DNA of 64,000 bases from Arcticibacterium luteifluviistationis. Its GTDB lineage: Bacteria > Bacteroidota > Bacteroidia > Cytophagales > Spirosomataceae. The notes beneath the pieces are model-generated. The model saw only the letters and a program-made list of their open reading frames with translations. It was not told where the DNA came from and ran no database searches. Numbering within the stretch: position 1 is the stretch's first letter; every line of letters starts with the position of its first letter. The DNA is taken from assembly GCF_003258705.1 (NCBI RefSeq), contig NZ_CP029480.1, forward strand, positions 186,001 through 250,000, in the 5' to 3' direction. The position numbers were made by a program, and so were the translations under genes. Shown here in pieces: positions 1 to 9,296 of the stretch.

Positions 1-765
1 CATGAAAAATTCAGCAATGCTTGTGGCAGCATAGGGAGCTATATATTTTAATCCCGGGGCATTGTTTCCTTCGGTTGCCACCACAATCGTATATTCCATT
101 GCTCCTTTTTCTTCCAGATTTGCAATTACTTTTGCAATGGAAGACGCTCGCTGCCCGATAGCACAATAAACACATATTACATTTTTATCATGTTGATTTA
201 GAATAGCATCAATAGCAATGGCTGTTTTACCCGTCTGCCTGTCACCTAAAATCAATTCACGTTGCCCACGACCGATGGGTATCAAGGCGTCAATAACTTT
301 CAAACCAGTTTGTAAGGGAGAGGAAACCGTAGCACGGTCCATGATGGCATGAGCAGGGCGTTCAATGGGTAGTCTTTTCTTAAAACTAACCGCACTTTTT
401 CCATCCATAGGTTCTCCCAATGGATTTATAACTCTGCCTATTAATGAATTATCCACAGGAATATCCATGACACGGCCTGTTCGCTCCACTACGTCTCCTG
501 CATTTAATTGGGCATCTTCACCTAACAAAATCACGCCTATTTCGTCTTCATCTATATTATAAGCTATCCCAAATAAATCTGCTGGAAACTTCAATAATTC
601 TTCGAATCCAACACTTGGTAGACCTGAAACTTTAACAATTCCCGCCGATACACTCACCACCGTACCCACTTCGCGAGGAGTGAAAGACAGTTTATGTTCA
701 TTCCTACTCTTTTCCAAAAGTTCGAATGTGCTGTTTATCGTGTTGGTAAATTGATTTATAGGCAT
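1..765 (-). CDS. atpA: N-type F1Fo ATPase subunit alpha (3' end beyond window)
   Basis: N-terminal 255 codons of an ATP synthase alpha subunit; the frame stays open to the left edge. The ATG at 765 begins MPINQFTNTINSTFELL. The nucleotide-binding motif GDRQTGKT lies near residue 175, close to its place in E. coli alpha, and the beta-barrel start (VGTVVSVSAGIVKVSGL) is present. It is the last visible gene of an eight-gene minus-strand operon. In N-type ATPase operons atpG (gamma) follows atpA, so gamma should lie just outside the window. Alpha carries the non-catalytic nucleotide sites of F1 on the cytoplasmic face of the membrane. Confidence 0.93.
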   Translation of the reverse strand, partial: MPINQFTNTINSTFELLEKSRNEHKLSFTPREVGTVVSVSAGIVKVSGLPSVGFEELLKFPADLFGIAYNIDEDEIGVILLGEDAQLNAGDVVERTGRVMDIPVDNSLIGRVINPLGEPMDGKSAVSFKKRLPIERPAHAIMDRATVSSPLQTGLKVIDALIPIGRGQRELILGDRQTGKTAIAIDAILNQHDKNVICVYCAIGQRASSIAKVIANLEEKGAMEYTIVVATEGNNAPGLKYIAPYAATSIAEFFM

Positions 766-864
766 GTTTCTTCTGATTTTATATTGGATGATGCTTCAAA
801 TCGTGCTTTTTCTACACAATTTCGAAAACTAACATTCCGTTTTTAAAAGTATTTCTGACGCCTC

Positions 865-1629
865 TTATGGCATCTCAACTACCGTTTCTGAGAGTTTTTT
901 TTGAAGCGAATTAAGGTACTCAGAAATACTCCATGCCAGTTTGTAACCATTTGATTTAAGCTCAATTCCTCCAATAATTTCGGGTTCCGTTTTGAATTGA
1001 AATTGAGTTTCATTACCAATTATTTCAATCAAAGCATTTTTAATGTCTGCTTGTTGATTTTCAGGTAAGTCAAAAGCAGTATTAATAAGAATAGAACCTT
1101 GAAATTTCGATTTGAATGCCTCTATAAATTGTTTCTTTTCTTCTTTTCCCAAATCATTTATACGCTGGATAAAAAATTTACCTAGTTGCTCTTCCAAACT
1201 CCCATTTGAAAGGTCCGTAAGTGTTTTTCTTGCTATCGCAAAAACTTCCTTTTGTGTCTTTTGAGCAATGTCTAAGCTTTGGCTCTCCTGCATTTCTGCT
1301 AAGGACTTTTCAAATTTAGAGCGTAACTCATTCGCCTCCTTTTTTACAGATTCAAGGAGTCTTTGTCGCTCTTGCTTAGTTTCGGAAATAGCTTTATCCA
1401 TAAGGCCTCGTTTTTCTTTATCGAAGGTCTCATTTTTTTTACTGAATTCAGCCTGTTCTTTTTTTGCCAAAGCGTCTTTAGCCTCCGCATCTTTTATGTG
1501 CCCTTCTATCTTTTTTTCTCGTTCGTCAATAGCCTTAAGTATGGGTTTATAAAGAAACCGCTTAAGTAACCATACCAAAACTATGAAGTTAATAATCTGG
1601 GCTATTACTGTGAACCAATTAATCTGCAT
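865..1629 (-). CDS. atpF: N-type F1Fo ATPase subunit b with delta-like C-terminal part
   Basis: 254 residues from the ATG at 1629 (MQINWFTVIAQIINFIVLVW). The frame is open further upstream, but that would overlap the whole end of the c-subunit gene. Residues 1-25 form the membrane anchor, about 30-130 a charged coiled coil typical of the b stator stalk. The last ~70 residues contain IIGGIELKSNGYKLAWSIS, which resembles the end of F1 delta. A usual b subunit has about 160 residues, so this looks like a b-delta type stator protein. That would explain why no separate atpH is seen between atpE and atpA. The fusion is inferred from motif memory, not from an alignment. Confidence 0.85.
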   Translation of the reverse strand: MQINWFTVIAQIINFIVLVWLLKRFLYKPILKAIDEREKKIEGHIKDAEAKDALAKKEQAEFSKKNETFDKEKRGLMDKAISETKQERQRLLESVKKEANELRSKFEKSLAEMQESQSLDIAQKTQKEVFAIARKTLTDLSNGSLEEQLGKFFIQRINDLGKEEKKQFIEAFKSKFQGSILINTAFDLPENQQADIKNALIEIIGNETQFQFKTEPEIIGGIELKSNGYKLAWSISEYLNSLQKKLSETVVEMP

Positions 1630-1640
1630 CCTTATGTAGT

Positions 1641-1907
1641 TTATTGAACAATGAAATTCCAAAAGGGATTGGCAAAAATGAGAATCATAGAAACCACGAA
1701 ACAATAGATGGCGGTTGATTCAATCATGGCCAAACCAACGAATAATGTTCTTGTAATCGTGGGTGCAGCGTCTGGCTGCTGTGATATAGAGCCTAATGCT
1801 GCTGATACTGCTTTTCCTTCACTTAATGCCGGGAACATACATCCAATTCCCGTTGTGAGCCCTGCAGTTATAATTGATGCTACTGCAATGATTGTTACAC
1901 TATCCAT
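1641..1907 (-). CDS. atpE: N-type F1Fo ATPase subunit c (rotor ring)
   Basis: 88 residues, two membrane helices joined by a polar loop QQPDA (residues 43-47; most c subunits have R-Q-P). Helix 2 carries the ion-binding signature E63-S64-T65 and Y68, as in the sodium-binding c subunit of Ilyobacter. Counted from the loop, the position of the helix-1 sodium ligand Gln is filled by E30. A second acid in helix 1 is a known feature of some N-type rotor rings. Whether the ring carries Na+ or H+ cannot be settled from sequence alone. It sits 31 bp after atpB and 11 bp before atpF. Confidence 0.92.
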   Translation of the reverse strand: MDSVTIIAVASIITAGLTTGIGCMFPALSEGKAVSAALGSISQQPDAAPTITRTLFVGLAMIESTAIYCFVVSMILIFANPFWNFIVQ

Positions 1908-1938
1908 TTTAATCTTCTTTATTGTTTAATAATACTGT

Positions 1939-2619
1939 CTATTTGTTCTCTTTTACACTACCCTGTACTGCAGCAGCAATGTAAACTGTTGCTAATATGC
2001 TGAATATATATGCCTGAACTACACCTGTAAGCAGTCCAAGAACCTTCATTATCACAGGAAAAAGAAAAGGTGTAATGCTTAATAATATCGCGATTATCAA
2101 TCCTCCACTCATCATGTTGCCAAAGAGTCTAACAGCTAATGCAAGTGTTCGGGTAATTTCGCTAATCAGGTTAAAGGGGAGCATGATAAAAGTAGGCTTG
2201 ATATAAGTCTTCAAGTACCCTCCTAAGCCCGTTTGGGAAATACCAAAATAGGGTACCGCCAAAAACACACAAATTGCTAGCGATGTAGTGGTGGAAAGCG
2301 AGCCCGTAGGTGGCTCATACCATGGCAGTATGATTAGCACATTTGACACAACAATAAAAAGGAATAAGGTGCCAACGAAACCAATGTAATACCTCGGGTT
2401 TTTCAGCCCTATTTCTTCCATCTGATTGTTTATTCCTTCTACTATTATTTCAAGAATGCATTGCCAGCGAGAGATACGTATGCCTGTTTTTAAATTCCTT
2501 GTTATTAAAAATGAAGCAGTTACCAACACCAGCATAATAGCCCAAGTGGTGACAATGGTAAGGTTTATGATAAAAAATCCATATTGCCAAAATATGGTTT
2601 CGTCTGGACTAAGATTCAA
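1939..2619 (-). CDS. atpB: N-type F1Fo ATPase subunit a
   Basis: 226 residues, about five to six membrane helices. The helix ITRTLALAVRLFGNMMSGG contains the essential stator arginine that faces the c-ring carboxylates (the equivalent of E. coli R210, in the family motif RLFGN). It forms the ion half-channels with the c ring. The start overlaps the end of atpR by 11 bp, indicating translational coupling. The protein is shorter than E. coli subunit a (271 residues), as usual for the N-type. Confidence 0.93.
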   Translation of the reverse strand: MNLSPDETIFWQYGFFIINLTIVTTWAIMLVLVTASFLITRNLKTGIRISRWQCILEIIVEGINNQMEEIGLKNPRYYIGFVGTLFLFIVVSNVLIILPWYEPPTGSLSTTTSLAICVFLAVPYFGISQTGLGGYLKTYIKPTFIMLPFNLISEITRTLALAVRLFGNMMSGGLIIAILLSITPFLFPVIMKVLGLLTGVVQAYIFSILATVYIAAAVQGSVKENK

Positions 2620-2908
2620 TATAAACCTCCCCTTTTTTTTCTATCCGTTTGGTGAAATGTGTCACCACGAAACGAGCTATAATAAAGCCTATTAAACAAA
2701 TAATGAGTCCTTGCCAACCAGCTGGAGAGACGTAATAAAACCCAATCATCACTACGCCTGTTCGGATTACTATACTCACAAAAAACCAGATAGCTGGTAT
2801 TTTTGCATTTACGCCTTTTTTAATGGTAAACCAGAGGCCGCCAAAGAAAAATAGGCCAAGTGCTATGCCTCCTATAAAAGCTAAAACCCAGTATAAAGTC
2901 TCACTCAT
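2609..2908 (-). CDS. atpR: N-ATPase subunit AtpR
   Basis: 99 residues, three predicted membrane helices (about 5-25, 38-58 and 63-82). AtpR is a small membrane protein found only in N-type ATPase operons. It has a conserved arginine in a membrane helix, seen here in SIVIRTGVVMIGF, that has been proposed to interact with the c-ring carboxylates. The gene overlaps atpQ upstream by 8 bp and atpB downstream by 11 bp. Its presence between atpQ and atpB separates this operon from the housekeeping F-type. Confidence 0.88.
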   Translation of the reverse strand: MSETLYWVLAFIGGIALGLFFFGGLWFTIKKGVNAKIPAIWFFVSIVIRTGVVMIGFYYVSPAGWQGLIICLIGFIIARFVVTHFTKRIEKKGEVYIES

Positions 2909-3221
2909 CCTTTTTGTTTTGATTTATTTCTTGATGTTCTTTGTTTATCCATCGCCATGCTACCAGGCACCCTGCAAATAAGCCTATAATCAAACCGCTT
3001 AAAGTCCATGAAAATGTTTCTGGGTACCTTTTATCTAACCATAAACCCAAGGCTGCTCCCAATAAAGTAGGCCCTACGATGGTCCAACCCACTATTCCCA
3101 TCATACCTAAACCGAACCAAACACTTTTTTGATCATTGTCTTTAGCATCGAGCTTACGCTGGGCTTTCTCTTTTACTTTTTCACTAAATTCAAAGGCCTC
3201 TTTATTATCTCCAGGTATCAT
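2901..3221 (-). CDS. atpQ: N-ATPase AtpI-like subunit AtpQ
   Basis: 106 residues. A charged N-terminal coiled region (about 10-32) is followed by two membrane helices (about 38-60 and 72-92) rich in glycine: TIVGPTLLGAALGLWLD and GLIIGLFAGCLVAWRW. This is the AtpI/AtpQ family, thought to help assembly of the c ring or handle Mg2+. The operon position directly after atpC and before atpR is the N-type order. Confidence 0.85.
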   Translation of the reverse strand: MIPGDNKEAFEFSEKVKEKAQRKLDAKDNDQKSVWFGLGMMGIVGWTIVGPTLLGAALGLWLDKRYPETFSWTLSGLIIGLFAGCLVAWRWINKEHQEINQNKKDE

Positions 3222-3223
3222 AA

Positions 3224-3613
3224 TTAATCTTCTTGAAATCGCTTCATATTGTATAAAAACCCGTTTTCCATCTTTGCCATAGAGACACGTATATCCCTTT
3301 CTGTTTCATCTAACTTCTTATACTCATTTTCTATAGATTCATGAAGTTTTCCTAGGTCTGCCCCTCCAAAAGCATTTCGTACAGACACCGTTACTTGGCT
3401 TCCGGCTTTTACTAAAACACCCTCATCCACAGCTAAGTAATGCTTGTTTTTGGATTCAGTTTCATAGGATAAAATACTAGGAACAATGGCCGCCACACAG
3501 TCGAGTCGCTGCGGCAAGAGGCCAAAAGAACCTTCGCTTGTTTCTGCAACAATATTGCTGACATTTTCAATTTCAGCGAAAACGCGATAAGGAAGAAGGA
3601 TTTTTAAATTCAT
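3224..3613 (-). CDS. atpC: N-type F1Fo ATPase subunit epsilon
   Basis: 129 residues. The N-terminal beta-sandwich is typical of epsilon: the conserved stretch TSEGSFGLLPQRLDCVAAI corresponds to the family motif in which G-x-x-G-x-L-P-x-H is usual; here Gln replaces His. The C-terminal part (about 85-129) is helical and shortish. Epsilon links gamma to the c ring and can inhibit ATP hydrolysis. It starts 6 bp after the atpD stop; in N-type operons atpD and atpC open the operon instead of closing it. Confidence 0.9.
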   Translation of the reverse strand: MNLKILLPYRVFAEIENVSNIVAETSEGSFGLLPQRLDCVAAIVPSILSYETESKNKHYLAVDEGVLVKAGSQVTVSVRNAFGGADLGKLHESIENEYKKLDETERDIRVSMAKMENGFLYNMKRFQED

Positions 3614-3619
3614 GGCATA

Positions 3620-5068
<1,449 letters not shown>

Positions 5069-5140
5069 TTATTCTATGTTTTGAAAGTTGACTGGATTAA
5101 TCAGAAATCTTTTGCCCCAAACTGATTGCAAAAACTCATT

Positions 5141-5599
5141 TTACTTTTTGCCAATAGTTTCCTTTTCCGTTTTTTTTGTTGGTACTATGAATAGCGGAAT
5201 ACTAGCGTCTTTAAGCACTTCTTCTGCAACGCTTCCCATCAGTATATTTTCCAACCATTTACGACTATGAGTACCCAATACAATGATGTCTGCATTTATC
5301 TCTTTTGCAGCCAGTAAAATTTGCTCAGCAGACTCCCCTTCTTTTACAAGTATTTTAATGCCTTCCGTTCCAAGGTCTTTTTTCGTTTTATTCAGAAAAT
5401 CTTGAGCTGCTACTTTTAAGTCATCTCTAAGCTCTAGCTGCTGATACATTCCAGAGTATTGCGTATAATAGAATAAGGGCTTTGAGATTACATGTAGCAA
5501 TGTAATTTCAGCGTGCATAGTTTTTGCCATATCAAAACCAGATTTAGCAACTTTCTGTGAGGTAGGATCATAGTCCAGCGTTATAAGTACTTTTTTCAT
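5141..5599 (-). CDS. universal stress protein (UspA family)
   Basis: 152 residues, one Usp domain. It starts MKKVLITLDYDP, with the first beta strand and a conserved Asp. The nucleotide-binding loop is seen as ADIIVLGTHSRKWLENIL followed by MGSVAEEVLKDASIPLFIVP, which fits the ATP-binding G-x2-G-x9-G-S/T logic only partly, since the second Gly is replaced. It lies 78 bp upstream of atpD on the same strand and may be the first gene of the ATPase transcript. Usp proteins respond to energy and osmotic stress, which fits the neighbour; that link is inference. Confidence 0.9.
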   Translation of the reverse strand: MKKVLITLDYDPTSQKVAKSGFDMAKTMHAEITLLHVISKPLFYYTQYSGMYQQLELRDDLKVAAQDFLNKTKKDLGTEGIKILVKEGESAEQILLAAKEINADIIVLGTHSRKWLENILMGSVAEEVLKDASIPLFIVPTKKTEKETIGKK

Positions 5600-6137
5600 A
5601 ATATGTGTTTGTAAATTATAATTTCAATAGATACAAGTTAAGCTTCTGTCCACAGATTATGTTATACAATTCTTGACATAGCTTACATAATTCATAGCTT
5701 ACAAATAACATTATTAACTTGTAGTCAAACACATACACCTTTCTGATGTTTTAGGTCTTACTCCCCCAGAATCTAAGCTGCTTATAAACCCGCTTTACAC
5801 CGGATGTTATACCAATATTTGAAAGTAACAGAGCATGTGATTTTTGAAGTTTTTAGCCAAAAGGTATGAAACTAAAAACCCAAATTAGCTGTACAAAATA
5901 AAAGAGTCACGCCGCTTTCTAAGGAATAAATCAAGGGCGACATTGAAAGCGATGAAGTGTTTTTATCCAAAGAGTTGGAAAGAGAAAAACGAGGGTGAAT
6001 ATTATTTAGAACAGGTTCTGCGATGCGTAGGGTATATTAAGTAGAACGCATACTTAAAAGAGATTAAATGTGAAAGCATTTTCATCCTACCAACTAACAA
6101 GTCCGCTTCGGCAAGACTCTGGTGAGGGAAAGAACTT
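5600..6137. other. intergenic region, 538 bp
   Basis: No convincing gene. The part next to 5600 should hold the promoter of the stress-protein/ATPase transcript. There is a short direct repeat of catagcttaca at about 5676-5705. Near 6091-6125 lies a short sequence (agtccgcttcggcaagactc) related to one at 6838-6870. Both sit just downstream of a minus-strand gene, so they may be part of terminators. Confidence 0.5.
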
Positions 6138-6740
6138 TCAGATGCGTTTGGAGACTATTTTACCAAGAAGGGTATTGGCTTCTATGCTAACCAATTTCCC
6201 ATTAGCGTAATTATAAATAGAATGATTATTGTCTGGTGTAATCAGTTGATATTTTCCAGTATCAATTTGCTTCAATTGAAGCATTTCCACGTACATGTTT
6301 GAAAAAACCTCTTTAATTTTTAAAGGTTCTTTAAAGTAAAGATCTACCACACAAAACCGAATGGGTTTACTTTTCATTTTATCCTTCACGCCATTTCGTT
6401 CTCGTTCATAAAGGCGGAATCCAATCTTTCTAATGGTGGCATTTACATCACTAGATTTACGACTTGCGTTTCGGTAAGCAGTTCCTTCTATTAGAATGCC
6501 TTTTTCTTGAGTTGTTCTTATTTCTGATTCCATGTAGATAGGAATTAAGAGAAAAGTGCTCTTCGTGTCGACGGTCAATTCTTTGAATGATTTCGAATCT
6601 GACTTAGTCTCCTGTGCATGCAGCGTACCAATTTTCTTACCCTTAAAGATGACATCAAAAATAGTTTCTTGTTTTTGAGCAAATGCCAAGGTGCATGTGA
6701 ACAGGAAACAAATAAATAGTCTGAAATTTAGTTTTGTCAT
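6138..6740 (-). CDS. secreted protein, DUF6134-like
   Basis: 200 residues with a clear signal peptide (MTKLNFRLFICFLFTCTLAF, cleavage likely after AFA-Q). The mature part is beta-rich: ETIFDVIFKGKKIGTLHA near the N-terminus, and YNYANGKLVSIEANTLLGKI at the end. This pattern resembles the DUF6134 family of Bacteroidota periplasmic proteins of unknown function, which tend to describe polar-lipid-like beta folds; the family assignment is from memory and uncertain. It is flanked on both sides by intergenic DNA and looks like a single-gene transcript. Confidence 0.7.
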   Translation of the reverse strand: MTKLNFRLFICFLFTCTLAFAQKQETIFDVIFKGKKIGTLHAQETKSDSKSFKELTVDTKSTFLLIPIYMESEIRTTQEKGILIEGTAYRNASRKSSDVNATIRKIGFRLYERERNGVKDKMKSKPIRFCVVDLYFKEPLKIKEVFSNMYVEMLQLKQIDTGKYQLITPDNNHSIYNYANGKLVSIEANTLLGKIVSKRI

Positions 6741-6893
6741 GATTTTAAAATTCCCTAGGTAATAATTTTGCCGTTTTTACGGAGACCACTAAAGATAGTG
6801 ATTGGTTTGCTAACATTTGCTGATTTAAGTAACAGAGTCCGCTTTTGCCGAGACTTTGCTGGGCAAAGTATAAAACCCGTTTTACCGGCTACT

Positions 6894-7226
6894 TTACCAA
6901 TGTCTTTTGAATAAATTTTCTATTCTAGTGCGTTCTTTAGCCCACTCTGGTCTTTTCTGAATTATTTGTTTTATTTGATCTTCAGTCGGGTTTCTAGGCA
7001 ATTCTAATAACTCATTGTTCAAATATTTTTCTGCGAAATCAGATATCGTGTATGGATAATAAGCACCGTGTGAATAAACAAAACCTGTATTCGAAGCAAT
7101 GTAAATGATATTTTTGTTTGCCAAACCGACAACTGTGTCGTTGACAATAGGTCGGATTTCTAAGTCTGCCAAAGCTTGTGCATTTTTGCCTCTATCGTCG
7201 CGAAAGAGTACATCCCAAAACTTCAT
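6894..7226 (-). CDS. small hypothetical protein, possibly N-terminally interrupted
   Basis: 110 residues from the ATG at 7226 (MKFWDVLFRDDRGKNAQAL). The same frame continues upstream to another ATG at 7277 (MSKEEVVD) but is broken by a TAA at 7251-7253. The nine codons between that stop and the ATG read LLKDFKEK, which joins well to KMKFWDVLFRDDRGKN. That opening resembles a family of small Bacteroidota proteins sometimes annotated as toxins (MqsR-like), from memory only. The C-terminal 75 residues (GFVYSHGAYYPYTISDF, then a charged helix) are not recognised. Either a short protein with its own start, or a gene with a nonsense change near the N-terminus. Confidence 0.55.
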   Translation of the reverse strand: MKFWDVLFRDDRGKNAQALADLEIRPIVNDTVVGLANKNIIYIASNTGFVYSHGAYYPYTISDFAEKYLNNELLELPRNPTEDQIKQIIQKRPEWAKERTRIENLFKRHW

Positions 7227-7469
7227 CTTTTCTTTGAAGTCCTTTAAGAGTTAATCAACCACTTCTTCTTTGCTCATAATTAGGTTTGATACGGCAAAGG
7301 TGCATATTTGCCTGTAAAGTTGTAAAAAGATAATATCTGGACGAAAAGTTAAACCTTATAGTAGTATTAATAATACTTGAAAAATTTACAATTAACCTCT
7401 ACTTAAAGTCCCCATTGAAATTAGAAAACTTATTATTCGGTAAATGGCTAATTAGAAATTGGAAGGTTT

Positions 7470-9128
7470 TTATTCCAACACTTGCTTTTTATCTAAGAGC
7501 TTACTTTTAATCTTATCATAGGTCAAATCTTGCACCGCTTTGTTTTCTTCTATGGCCAGTGAGGCTATAATGGCGGCACTTTGTCCCAGCACCATAAATA
7601 CAGGCTCCATACGTATAGACCCAAAGGCTATGTGGGTTGCACTCAGGCAAACAGGCACCAGCAGATTAGAAGCTTCTTCTTTTTTAGGGACTATGGAGCG
7701 ATAACTTATAGGAAAAGGGGCTTTCACATGAGCTTCCACATTCCCTTCGTTTGAGGCATGGCCTTTGGCGTTTATATAACGCTGTATATGATGGGAGTCC
7801 ATGCCATATGCAGCCATACCCACTGCATCTTGCACTTTTTCTATGCCCTCACAGTGTTTTTGGTTCATCACCACATCTGCTATCATTCTTCTGGCTTCTC
7901 TAATGTAAAGCTGTTGCTGCCAGCCATCTTCCCGCTCAAACTCATCTTTTGAGGTGCCCCATCTGCTTACTTCCTTTCTAATGTCTTCTGGTATTCTTGG
8001 GTGATTTGCCAAACTCCACATGAGACCTTGCTGATAGTCGCGGTGTTTGGTCACTATGTGCTCTCTCTCTGCATAGCTAGCTTCTGGGTAAGCATAATTC
8101 TGTCCTATAAAATCAGTAGAAAAACCATCTCTGTTATTTGAGTCCGTTTTTCTGTTGGGCATTTGGCTGTTTATCCAAGGTATTCGGGCGTATCCTGCTT
8201 CATAATTTCGAAAGAGCAATTCATAATCTTGCTCATTATAATTGGCAGGTTTTTTAAAAGGAATTCTGTTCTCAGGATGGTCTGTGAGGCACATGCGGAA
8301 GCAATAGGATTGTATTTTATTATCTCCACTTCCATCTTCATCTTCTATGGTGTTAATTCCAGAAAGTAGTCCAGAAGATGGGTCTCCGGCTCTGGTGTAA
8401 GGATCCACACCCGCCACAAAATTATGATTTATCCCATTTCTTGATAAAACGCCAGTGAGTGTTCTGCTGGTGTCATTGGCCTGGATGCCGTTTAATGATT
8501 CTCCATACTGTGCATTGGCTTCTCTTCCTATGGTATATGTTACGCCTGCAGCTGCCAAGAGGTCGCCCTCATAGGTGGCATCAATAAACATTTTACCACA
8601 ATATTTTTCTCCAGATTCCATAGTAATGCACTCAATGGCGGCACCGTTTTTTTGTACGTCTAAATTTCTGTCGAGTCTTTGTTTGTATATAATTTTAATG
8701 TCGAGGTCGTGTGTCATGTCATGAAAAATTTCCAATGCAACTGAAGGCTCAAAAGTCCACATGGCATCCTCATGGCTTGCGGTAGTGGTTTGCCCTCCAT
8801 CTTTATATTCAGACCTGTTTTGCCAAACCCAATTGGTAGAATCTTGGTAATGTTCTCTGATATTTTGATAAAACTCACGGGCTATGCCCCCAATTACCTG
8901 TTTATTGCCAATGTCTGTTTGACCCAATCCTCCTGTGGTTAGTCCTCCCAGACGATTCGTTGGTTCTATTAATATCACAGATTTCCCAAGTCGTGCCGTT
9001 TCAATGGCGGCAGATACACCTGCCGAAGTTCCACCATAAATAACCACGTCGGTCATGTTTGTTTTTTTTGTGGCACATGAGAAGAGGATTCCCGTGAAGA
9101 AGATTACTGATATAAGGTTTGTTTTCAT
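7470..9128 (-). CDS. secreted FAD-dependent oxidoreductase (FAD_oxidored family), lipoprotein
   Basis: 552 residues. The N-terminus is a lipoprotein signal (VIFFTGILFSCATKK, lipid Cys near residue 18). The dinucleotide-binding fold follows at once: DVVIYGGTSAGVSAAIETAR, then the acidic end of strand 2 in VILIEPTNRLGGLTTGGLG. The middle has MFIDATYEGDLLAAAGV, and near the end ASNLLVPVCLSATHIAFGSI, both typical of the FAD_oxidored (PF12831) family that occurs in Bacteroidota polysaccharide-use regions. The substrate is unknown. It appears to be transcribed alone; the protein is probably exported and anchored in the outer or inner membrane. Confidence 0.87.
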   Translation of the reverse strand: MKTNLISVIFFTGILFSCATKKTNMTDVVIYGGTSAGVSAAIETARLGKSVILIEPTNRLGGLTTGGLGQTDIGNKQVIGGIAREFYQNIREHYQDSTNWVWQNRSEYKDGGQTTTASHEDAMWTFEPSVALEIFHDMTHDLDIKIIYKQRLDRNLDVQKNGAAIECITMESGEKYCGKMFIDATYEGDLLAAAGVTYTIGREANAQYGESLNGIQANDTSRTLTGVLSRNGINHNFVAGVDPYTRAGDPSSGLLSGINTIEDEDGSGDNKIQSYCFRMCLTDHPENRIPFKKPANYNEQDYELLFRNYEAGYARIPWINSQMPNRKTDSNNRDGFSTDFIGQNYAYPEASYAEREHIVTKHRDYQQGLMWSLANHPRIPEDIRKEVSRWGTSKDEFEREDGWQQQLYIREARRMIADVVMNQKHCEGIEKVQDAVGMAAYGMDSHHIQRYINAKGHASNEGNVEAHVKAPFPISYRSIVPKKEEASNLLVPVCLSATHIAFGSIRMEPVFMVLGQSAAIIASLAIEENKAVQDLTYDKIKSKLLDKKQVLE

Positions 9129-9296
9129 GTAATGTTTTTTGGCTATTGAAAAAAGTATGATTAGTCATATGACAATGACTACCCAAATTTACAGTATTTT
9201 TTCTTCTAGCTTCCATTTGGTAAACCGATCGGATTTCGGTGTTGTACTTTCAGGCTAAAGCATCACGTACCAATTACCTTCAGAATTATTTTTACC

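Noticed and set aside
1630-1704. Longer start for the b subunit (279 residues)
   Set aside because: It would overlap the end of atpE by 64 bp and the added residues show no similarity to the family; the ATG at 1629 opens directly with the membrane anchor.
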